This document shows positions 55,701-64,000 of a stretch of DNA of 64,000 nt, piece after piece. Made by a program: the position numbers and the translations under genes. The notes under the pieces were generated by a model. That model ran no database searches and was not told the DNA's origin. It saw only the letters and a list, made by a program, of their open reading frames with translations. Each line of letters starts with the position of its first letter. Position 1 is the first letter of the stretch. Source of the DNA: Prinia subflava (lineage: Eukaryota; Chordata; Aves; Passeriformes; Cisticolidae); the NCBI RefSeq assembly GCF_021018805.1, contig NW_026960613.1, forward strand, positions 1,364,001 to 1,428,000. Reading direction: 5' to 3'.

Positions 55701-57550
55701 CTTGAGTTCAGTTTATGGCTAACATTATGCAAGAAAAGTCTAGTCTAGAAGCCACTTCTTCAATTCCCTGCCCATCAGGTTCTTTCTAATCGTGCTTTAT
55801 CATTTCGGTTCTAGGCTGTTTCTCTCTCTCTTCTGAAACTACTAGTCATAAGAATCAATGTCTAAGAAAAGTTTTTTTCTGCCAAGAAAGGGTTAAGAGT
55901 TTCTAGCTCTCGGCAGGGCTGCAGGCTCAGGCACTCCCAGGCTGGGCAACTCTCACGTGGCTGGGCATCTTCTCCCGGAGGGGGGGGGGGGGGGGGAGGG
56001 TGAGCACACACGGAAGGCACTTCCACAGTTTTCCACCCCTCCATCCTGGATGGGGCAGCTCAGTTCTAGTCTTGTCTACTCTCTTCTCCCCCTGGGGCCC
56101 CAGCTTACTTCAGTTCCGCTGCTTGGTTTTCTTGAGCTCGGCCACGTGGCTCCCCTCCCCCACTCAGCCTAAAGCTGAGCAGGGGAGAGGAGATGTTTCT
56201 CTGCTGAAACCGGAACTCAAAAGAGGCCGAACCCCCCTAGAGTCCTGCTTTTAACCCCTTGTGTCCTCAGAAGCGTGTCTAAACCTCTGAGTGGCCAATC
56301 TAAGTCCCAGCACAAAACTTGATCACTGATTGGCCTGCCCACATCCCCCTGGAAAAATTCACCTTCCCCCCCCAACTACGACAGAAGGGAACCCTGGGGC
56401 CCTGATCCCACGCGACAAAGACTACAATAGATGGTACCTTTAGAATCCCATTTTGGCTCCCTGGCAGGGCTTGTTCCTTAGGCTGCAGAAGGTGGAGGTT
56501 GGATCGATGGATCGGATCGATCAATCGATACCTCCACTTCCAACCCAGAGGCTTTTTATCCATAAGTTACAAATGCATATTCATATCTTTATCTACACAC
56601 TGGCCAACCTAGGTGCAATTCTCTAAGTTCGTAAAACTATGAAAAACTACGAAAAGCAGTATTAAAAACCTACGCATATAGCATATCTATCAGTGCAAAA
56701 ACTCTATCTTGCTAACGTGAAAATTCTATCTTATTATGCGTAAAAAATCTCTCTTAGCATAATGAGAAACTTTATCTTATTTGTGCAAAATTCATACCAA
56801 AAATTATAAACAGTACTCTACTCTATTTTTGTTATGTCTAAACTCTATCACTAGGCCTGTAGCTCTGTACTTCTACACGAACAATTAGGCACTTAGGGTA
56901 TGTGAAGCTTAAAACTGAGGCTTAAATCTCTGTTTTATGTGTGTGTGGCTTTATATATTCTAATTTTTCTAAAGGTTTTAATTCAATTCCTGCACTTCTC
57001 ACTCTCTGCAGAGGATCCATGGAAACATGGACTCCAACAGTGGGGCAATAAGACCCCAGACAAAAGGACTGTTCCTCAGAGAGCAGCCTGTCATGGCAGG
57101 AGAGCTGAGAAACCGCAGCAGCCACTACAGCATGTACGCCAAGCCAAGCGGCACGCTGTGAATGGCCGTACTCTGCCTACCACCGCGTCGGGGACACCTG
57201 TGCCTGCCATGTGCTCGCCCGAACCACTTGGGGGTCCGCCTGCTGCCCGCCCGCTATGCCAGAGTTACACCGCTGGCCTCTCGCCGCTGGCCACAGCCAG
57301 TGTGACCGAGGATTTTTACAGTTGTGGAACATCAGCACCTCTGCCCAGCCAGCCCACTTTTTGGTTGAGGCAGGCTGGAAGGGGAAGGAGAGGCAGCCCC
57401 TCAGCATCTGGAGGGGTGTCTCCCAGTTTTGGAGACCTTCCTTGCAGCCTTTTTATTTCCAGCATTGGCTGCATACTTCTGGAAAGGTTCCTGGGTTTCT
57501 TTTGCTTTTATTTTTTCATTTTCTTTTTCTTCCTTTTACTATGAGGAAGG
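55701..57550. other. No gene recognised; poly-G run, hairpin and probable ERV leader
   Basis: A 17-base G run occupies 55980-55996. 56494-56535 is an ATCGAT-rich imperfect palindrome. 56580-56900 is AT-rich. From about 57000 the sequence is probably the leader of the class II ERV whose matrix starts at 57551, but I found neither its 5' LTR nor a primer-binding site. Confidence 0.35.
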
Positions 57551-57781
57551 ATGGGTCAGTTGTATTGCAGGCAAGAATGGGTGCTCGCCTGCCTCCAAGT
57601 TAAAGAAACCCTGGTGGGAGGGAAAATGGGGTTTTCAAAGGGTCTGATAAAGAGATTTGTCTGGTGGTCGTTCCTCCATTTCCCAAAAATGGATTTGAAA
57701 GATGTTAGGACTGGTGTTTTTTGGGATGCAGTAGGGACTATATTGATGGGACTGACCACAAAGGGAGACTTCTGGAGATGA
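57551..57781 (+). pseudogene. gag: Gag matrix of the plus-strand class II ERV
   Basis: 76 open codons starting MGQLYCRQE with FWDAVGTILMG near the end. Collinear with the minus-strand matrix at 2409-2633. It closes at 57781 and the next 400 bases are a Pro/Ser-rich linker with stops. Confidence 0.65.
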
Positions 57782-59000
57782 CTTCTATCCCTTGTTTGTG
57801 AGAATTCAATCGATGGTCAGAAACCAGGAAAGAGACCAGGAAAGAGAGAAAGAGAGAGGGAAATTGGAGAAACAGCCATTGCGACCTACTACAATCCTCT
57901 CATGACCTGAGCTCTGCCAGCATGGTGCCGGCTGTCAGAGACCCTTCCCTTAACCCTGGTTCCAATCCCTTTTCGCCGGTGAAAAAACCTGTTTGTCCCT
58001 CATGGTCCTTTGTTCTCGACCCTACAAAATGGCTCCCAGGGGGGACAAGATGGTGGGGGCCACATGGCTTGGCCTCAGCCATGAGCTACTTCTTCCCACA
58101 ATCTCTTCCTCCCTGTCTCCTCCCCTCCTCCCAACCCCTTCCTGTCACTAATCTCTCCCATCCCCCTGGTACCACTCCTCCCTTTGAGTCAGCCCCCTAA
58201 ATGGGAACTTTTTTCATATCAAAATAAAAAGGAGCTTTGCAGAGCTCAGAAAGAATTTGGTAGGAAGGGTGAAGTTTTTAAAGGCTCATTCAAAGCCACT
58301 TTCTCATCAAATGTACTAGTCCCTAGTGACATCAAGGATTTGTTTTCATGTTTACTCACCCCTGCAGACTATATTCTGTGGGAAAGAATATGGAGAAGAT
58401 TACTTGAGGGTTTAATTCCTGAACTCTTGCAAAGCACCCACTGTGCAGCTGATGTACAGAATAATCCTATTACAATTGAACGTATAAGTGGCAAAGGTGA
58501 ATGGTCTGAGGCACGAAAGCAGGCAGGTGGAATACTTCGGCCTGTGTTAAATTGTGTGAAGGATGCTGTCAAAAGGGCATTTCGGATCATGACAACTAAA
58601 GATCCTAGACAGTTATATCTCTATTAAACAATCCCTTTCTGAGCCTTTTCTAGATTTTATAGATAGATTTTGTGCAGTGGTGGAAAACCAGATAGAGGAC
58701 CAGGAGTTGCAACAGAAGATGATCCTGGAAGTGGCACAAAGCGATGCCAATGATGTCTGCAAAAGGATCATCTTGGGGCTTCTGGTTGCTCCACCTCCAA
58801 CCCTGGACCTCCTCATTGAGACCTGCACAAAGCGAGCCATCATGGACCCAGATGAACAGCGGAAAGGGGCCGGGCTCAGAGGCCACATTGTAGTACAAGT
58901 CACCCTTCCACCTCGACCACCAGTGGCTGGGAGGGTCAAATGTTTCTAGTGTGGGTGGGAGGGACATGTGATGTGCTCTTGTCCCTTTAATAATAAAATA
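57782..59000 (+). pseudogene. gag: Gag linker, capsid and nucleocapsid of the plus-strand class II ERV
   Basis: Capsid starts near 58184 with an open frame to 58627 containing VPSDIKDLFSCLLT and ILWERIWRRLL. A frameshift near 58625 leads to the C-terminal domain, where EPFLDFIDRFCAVV is the homology region. A single zinc knuckle (C-x2-C-GWEG-H-VMCS-C) near 58941-58982 has TAG at 58947-58949 between its first two cysteines. Same family as the minus-strand gag at 193-1060. Confidence 0.82.
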
Positions 59001-59869
59001 CCACACACTCCAGCAGGAGTAGTGGGGGAGGGGGAGAAAGGGAACCCTCCAGTTCCAAACAACTAGGGGGGGAGGGCAAGCCTGTCCCCTGTGATGAGAA
59101 AAATGGGACAGGTTGCTGGGTTGTTGGGGTTGTGGGGAAACCCAATTCTGGGAAGGTGTGGGACCCTAAGGAACCCCCCGAGTTTGTAACGACTAAGAGT
59201 GTAAGTGAGCCATTTAGGCTTGAGTTAACAACAGGTATGCTTTTTGATAGACTAGACTGGCAAGTGGTCACTGTGGAACCTGGACAGATGACCAAATAAC
59301 AGTGGACAGACAGTAAGTACCTTGTTATTGGGGATTGTAAGCACACTCCCTCTAAGATCGAGATGTCTCCAGGAGTTCTGCCATCAGATGCAAAGGAACT
59401 TGTTCTATTGGCAAGCTGTGTCCATCCTCCCCTCTTCCCACCAAAAGGCCAAGTCATCGCCCAGGCCGTACCACTGCCCAAACTGCCCTATGATGATCTG
59501 GAACTTCCAGTCTATTGGGCAGAAATGGTAGGAGAGGACAAGCCCATAATTTGGTATGGGCTTAAGATGGAGGGGGATTTCATCCAACTCCAGGGGATGA
59601 TGGGCACGGGGTCAGATGTGATGGCCATCTCATCACATGAGTGGCCATCACATTGGGAACTGCAACCCGTGGCTGGCAAGGTTACAGGTATAGGGGGCAC
59701 ACAATTGGCAAAGCAATCAAAGAGCATTGTGCAAATTGAGGGACCAGATGGGCAATTAGCTTCTTTACGCCCATTTGTTTTAGATTCCAAATTCACCCTA
59801 TGGAGAAGAGATGCCATGTCCCAAGAGGGAGTTAAACTAGAGATTCCAAAAAACCCTAGGGATTTTTAA
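59001..59869 (+). pseudogene. pro: Protease region of the plus-strand class II ERV, active site lost
   Basis: 59363-59869 is open and includes the protease core. Where DTG is expected the sequence reads Met-Met-Gly-Thr-Gly-Ser-Asp (near 59598-59618), so the catalytic Asp is Gly. LWRRDAMSQEGVKL near the end corresponds to GRDVLSQ. 59001-59360 is low-complexity and broken, where a dUTPase could have been, but none is recognisable. Confidence 0.7.
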
Positions 59870-61649
59870 TTGAGGCCACTGAGGAACGCCCCTTCCAAAA
59901 ACTGAATTGGTTGACTGATACCCCAATTTGGACTGATCAGTGGCCACTGAACAAACAGAAATTGAAGGCGCTCCGTGAACTCGTGGAGGAGCAATTAGTT
60001 AAAGGTCACATTGTGGAAACTAATAGTCCCTGGAATTCTCTGGTGTTTGTCATCAAAAAGCCAGGGAAGGACAGGTGATGCCTCCTCCATGATTTGCAAA
60101 AATTTAACGAGGTCATCGAGGACATGGGGTTCCTTCAACCGGGTATGCCATCCCCTTCAATTCTCCCCCAAAATTGGAATTTGGCTGTCATTGATATAAA
60201 AGATTCTTTTTTCCAGATTCCCCTAGATCCAGCAGATGCCCTGTGGTTTGCATTCTCTGTGCCTTCCATCAACAGGGAGGCACCTATGAAGCTTTACCAC
60301 TGAAGAGTTTTTGCACAAGGGTTAAAATGCAGCCCAAGTATTTGCCAGTGATACATGGCAAAAATACAGTCCCTGGTGCATGCCAAGTCGGGGGAAGCCG
60401 TTATCCTTCATTATAAGGATGACGTGCTTGTGTGTGCCCCCAATGACAATGTACTTACACAAATTCTGGATGAGACTATCACTGCTTTGAGTTGCAGCAG
60501 GAAAAAGTGCAGAGGCTGCCACCTTGGAAATACCTAGGTCTTGAGTTTGCCAACTGGACCATAACACCTCATAAGTTGGTAATGAATGATAGACCTGAGA
60601 CTTTGAAGGATCTCCAGCAGCTGTGTGGATCCTTGAACTGGGTCAGGCCCTGGCTGGGGCTCACCACGGAGGACCTAGCCCCCCCTCTTCAATTTGTTGA
60701 AGGGGGAAGAGGAGCTGGATTCTCCGAGGGCTCTGACTCAGGAGGCTTGGCAGGCCTTGGAGAGTTCAATTGGCAATGTCCAGCCTGCAGGCCCATTGTT
60801 GCCGGCCAGAACTTCCTTTTAGCTTTATCATTCTGGGAAAATTGCCACACTTGCATGGGCTGAGTTTTCAGTGGGATAAGGACCAGAAGGACCCCCTCTT
60901 GATTATAGAGTGGGTGTTCCTAGGTCATTAGTTGTCGAAGAGTATCACTAAACCACAGGAGCTGACGGCCCAGCTGATCAGCAAAGCAAGGGTCAGGATG
61001 CGACTGCTGGCAGGGTGTATTTGCATGCATTCATGTGCCAATCAAATTGTCAACTGGAAGGCTAACAAAGGAGGCTTTGGAGCAGTTGCTCCATGAGATG
61101 TTGCAGTTTGCTCTAGATAGCTACCCAGGGAAAATTTCAATTCATTGCCCTGGCCACAAATTATTTAGCTAGGAATTTAATTTGATCCCAAAAGAGAAAC
61201 AGAGCCGCAAACCTCTCAAAGCCTTGACAGTTTTTACTGATGCATCCGGAGGGTCACACAAGTCAGTGGTGACTTGGAAGGACCCTCAGACTCAGCAGTG
61301 GGAGGCTGACATCGAGGCAGTTGAAGGTTCTCCTCAAGTCACTGAGTTGGCTGCAGTCATCAGGGCTTTTGAGAAGTTTTCAGAACCCATAAATTTGATT
61401 ACTGCTTTGGCATATGTAGCGGGGGTAGTGTCCAGAGCAGAGAATGCAGTTCTCAATGAAATCCCAAATAAGGCCATTTTCAACTTGCTCTCAAAGCTGA
61501 TACACCTAGTCTCCCACAGAGAGTATCCTTACTATGTTATGCATGTAAGGTCACACACTGACTTTCCTGGTTTCATCGCGGAGGGTAACCATAAAGTAGA
61601 TGCCCTAGTTGCTCCTGTGCATCTGGGTGGCCTTCCTAACATCTTCTAG
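59870..61649 (+). pseudogene. pol: Reverse transcriptase and RNase H of the plus-strand class II ERV
   Basis: RT begins WLTDTPIWTDQWPL near 59905, then VIDIKDSFF with the motif A Asp kept. Motif C is YKDD (60412-60423) where YVDD or YMDD is usual. TGA at 60076-60078 and others, plus frameshifts near 60530 and 60860, break it. RNase H (61182-61649) has FTDASGG and VTELAAV; the third acidic site reads ITALAYVAG, the Asp being Ala. EGNHKVDALV marks the C-terminus. Confidence 0.83.
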
Positions 61650-62351
61650 AAGGCCAAACTCAGCCATCAGCAATTCCATCAAAATGTTCCGGGTCTGGTC
61701 TGCCAATTCTGCCTAAGGTGAGACCAGGCCAAGACAATCATAGACGTATGCCCAAACTGTCAAAAGTTTTCCTTACCCTCGCTGGGATCAGGGGTCAACC
61801 CCAGAGGGCTCTGCAGTTGTGAAGTGTGGCAGACAGATGTCACACACATCCCTGAGTTTGGAAGATTTAAATGTGTTAATGTGTCCGTAGATACCTTCTC
61901 TGGCGCTGTTTATGCCTCAGCCCACACAGGGGAAAAGACCACTGATGCACAGAGACACCTTGTGCAGGCCTTCTCTACACTGGGGATCCCCAAAGAGATA
62001 AAATCTTATAATGATCCAACTTATGCCTCCAAGGAGTTTGATAATTTCCTGCAAGGGGGGGGGGGGGGGGTGGAACACAATGAGGGGATCCCTTACTCCC
62101 CCACTGGCCAGGCAGTGATAGAAAGAACTTACCAGACATTGAAGAAGACCTTGGGACAGCAGAGGGGGGATGTCAGGATCAACAGTCCACAACAACAGCT
62201 TTGTAAGGCTCTGTTTACCATGAACTTCTTTAACTGTTCATTCGAAAACCTTAATCCACCTGTTGTCAGGCACTTCAACCAAAATCATGTGTTGAAGCTT
62301 GAGGAAAAATCGCCTGTCCTATACAAGGACCCTGAGACTTGTAAAGTCCAG
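61650..62351 (+). pseudogene. Integrase of the plus-strand class II ERV, first part
   Basis: The zinc-finger region (CPNCQK near 61750) is followed by the core: QTDVTHIPEFGRFK with the first Asp, then IKSYNDPTYASKE, where the second catalytic Asp is replaced by Tyr. A run of 16 G (62055-62070) codes a glycine string absent from relatives. AVIERTYQTLKK holds the glutamate. The frame is cut at 62351 by a solo LTR and resumes at 62798. Confidence 0.83.
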
Positions 62352-62791
62352 TGTGGGATTGCATTTTATGGAAATGGTTTGTTCTAGCTCACCCCTGGAA
62401 AATGTATGGTTTATCCCAAGTCTGTACCCTCCCTGCAGTATCAAGTTATCTGTAACCTCATTGGCTGGAGAATGTTACCGCGCCCCTTTGAACCTCGGTG
62501 TTAAGAATGCTAAGGCAAGGGGTCCCGTCCTCTTTGCCCTTCTTCCCCTGGAGGCCTCCGGACGCTCCCCTTCCCTCTCCTCCCTTCCCCCTCTCCCCTT
62601 CCCTTCCTCCACTCCCACAGGACCATGCTCCCTGCCTGGAGTGGGACTCTGAATAAACCCTCATCTCATCAGCATCCCACCGGCGTCTGAAGTCTCTTTG
62701 CCTGCCAGCACGGGAACCCCACGACCCCAAGGACCCCGGGGGTCTCCTGGGGGACCCTCCCTGGGAGCTCCCCAAAATTTAAACTACTACA
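62352..62791 (+). mobile_element. Solo LTR (440 bp) inside integrase
   Basis: TGTGGGATTGCAT to AACTACTACA, flanked by GTCCAG at 62346-62351 and 62792-62797, an exact 6-bp duplication. AATAAACCC lies near 62654. A C/T-rich U3 (CCTTCCC units) lies at 62560-62620. Inverted homologue of 20971-21409. Confidence 0.9.
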
Positions 62792-62797
62792 GTCCAG

Positions 62798-63048
62798 GGG
62801 CCTTTTGATTTGGTAACTTGGGTGCATATCCACCCCCTCAGGTTTGAAATGGGTTCCACAAAAATGGATCAAACCCTATCTTCCACCCAGGGACAAGAAG
62901 GTCTGACGTGGTGTCCAGGGCCTGCCCAGGGACTCCAGGGGAAGGCTAGGCCAGTGGAGAGGCAGAGTTTCTCCAAGTGCATGTGTACATACTTTGTGAT
63001 ACGGTGGGTGCCTGTGTGTGCAGTATTCCTGAGATCTTGGGGGACTAG
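62798..63048 (+). pseudogene. Integrase C-terminal remnant
   Basis: GPFDLVTWVHIHPLRF directly after the solo LTR corresponds to the GPFxLxTW start of the beta-type integrase SH3-like domain. The frame decays soon after. No env follows. Confidence 0.65.
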
Positions 63049-63796
63049 GTGAGAGGTTTAATCCATTTGTTCTCAGAGACTCAACTGTCCAAAAAAGTGT
63101 CTTAACGTTGGTCTGAGAGGAAGCTTTCCTGCTCGTAGGGGCCATGTGAATAGAGGAAGCCATAATGACAGCCTCGGCGTGGTGCCGCTTCCAAAGTCCG
63201 AGCAGGTAATTTTGTGAAGATCAGGAGTTTAACCTTTTCAGGAACAGTGTGTACTTCAGGGTCAGAGAAAAGGCTCAGTATGGGACAGGCTCACAAGTGA
63301 GTGTGGAGTTGGGGAGGGGAAGGCCCTCACCCTGTCCCACCGGATGGCCCCACAGAGAGTGCAGCGTTCTCAGATCCCTGTGTCTCTTCTCCCTCCCTCC
63401 TCCTCTTCCCCCAACTCTGTGACTGCAAGCCTGCTCCCCATAAATTCAGTCATGTTGCTTGTCTCCTGCCCTTCTCGGCAGCCAGGTACAGGGCTGGTTT
63501 TGACTGTCATCTAATGGAGAGGTTTGATTGGTTTGACTGGTTTGTTTATTTTTTTCTCTTCTTTTTTAAGTGCGTTGATCAATTCTTCAGAAGCTGGCAG
63601 GCATTTAATAGAATTGAAATGTGAGGTTTTCATAAAGTAAAATTCCCTGTCTGAGCAGATAATTATTTACCTGTCCCAAAGAAAGAGACATGTATAGACG
63701 GGTCAAACACTGATTTTGTCTTGGGAACTCAAAATCAGACAGAAACACTCTTGCGTAGGAATTTAAAAAGTAGCATTAACCTAACTTTTAACAGTG
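63049..63796. other. No gene recognised
   Basis: Ordinary-composition DNA downstream of the pol remnant, without env motifs. Short frames only, none resembling a known family. The 3' LTR of the class II ERV is not identified here. Confidence 0.3.
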
Positions 63797-63804
63797 CTTC
63801 TTTC

Positions 63805-63880
<76 letters not shown>

Positions 63881-63950
63881 TTTCTTTGTCTGTCTGTCTG
63901 TCTCTCTTTCTCTCTTTCTCTCTTTCTCTCTTTCTCTCTTTCTCTCTTCC
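63797..63950. repeat. Compound microsatellite (TTTC)n, (TCTG)n, (TCTCTT)n
   Basis: About 20 uninterrupted CTTT units to 63880, then TCTG units to 63903, then TCTCTTTC units to 63947. The long frames on both strands here are only the repeat read as codons. Confidence 0.95.
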
Positions 63951-63952
63951 TG

Positions 63953-64000
63953 TCCTAGGGTGACTTTTTGATGCTTGTATCCCCAATCGTCTATTCTGTC
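63953..64000 (+). repeat. Start of an LTR-like repeat, cut by the window end
   Basis: GGTGACTTTTTGATGCTTGTATCCCC closely matches 29850-29880, the beginning of the repeat there. Confidence 0.6.

Noticed and set aside
57211..57603. 130-codon plus-strand frame as a host gene exon
   Set aside because: It overlaps the probable ERV leader and matrix start, and shows no recognisable domain.
63721..63986. 80-codon frames with Phe/Leu/Ser or Lys/Glu/Arg repeats
   Set aside because: Translation of the CTTT microsatellite.

Overview
The window is vertebrate, almost certainly avian, nuclear DNA made almost entirely of endogenous retroviruses (ERVs). I recognise no intact host gene, rRNA, tRNA gene or CRISPR array. 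The avian call rests on the mix of beta-like (class II) and gamma-like (class I) ERVs and on LTR pieces with avian-type ends. The density of nested insertions would fit a W chromosome or another low-recombination block, but that is inference.

Layout. (1) 1-3500: minus-strand class II ERV with gag only, split by a solo LTR (1756-2416). (2) 3892-7520: plus-strand class I env remnant ending in a polypurine tract and an LTR. (3) 6897-26590: plus-strand class I ERV (ERV-B) with leader, gag, pro, pol and env. It is interrupted by a complete 8.6-kb beta-like provirus (11509-20089, itself carrying a solo LTR), by an LTR in pol (20971-21409) and by a solo LTR in its 3' LTR (25785-26109). (4) 26590-31225: noncoding DNA with a solo LTR (27455-28259) and other LTR pieces. 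(5) 31232-47675: one minus-strand class II provirus of gag-dUTPase-protease only, with 6-bp target-site duplications 16.4 kb apart. Three solo LTRs and a complete 10.6-kb gamma-like provirus (35130-45705) sit inside it. (6) 49644-54718: a young, pol-less minus-strand class II provirus containing a solo LTR. (7) 54719-57550: minisatellite, LTR debris, poly-G and an ATCGAT-rich hairpin. (8) 57551-63046: plus-strand class II ERV with gag-pro-pol, carrying a solo LTR in integrase. (9) 63797-64000: a microsatellite and the start of another LTR.

Eight of the ten solo LTRs, and three of the four complete proviruses, have exact flanking duplications of 4-6 bp; the other two solo LTRs match at 5 of 6 bases and the gamma-like provirus has only a shifted candidate. 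The order of insertion can therefore largely be read off the sequence. The youngest elements by LTR comparison are the gamma-like provirus at 35130-45705 (4 differences by eye in 631 bp) and the pol-less provirus at 49644-54718 (4 in 383 bp). The beta-like provirus at 11509-20089 is older (about 20 in 394). All retroviral genes here carry stops, frameshifts or lost catalytic residues. The most unusual item is an open, cysteine-rich frame between pol and env of the 35130-45705 provirus (37739-38260, minus).
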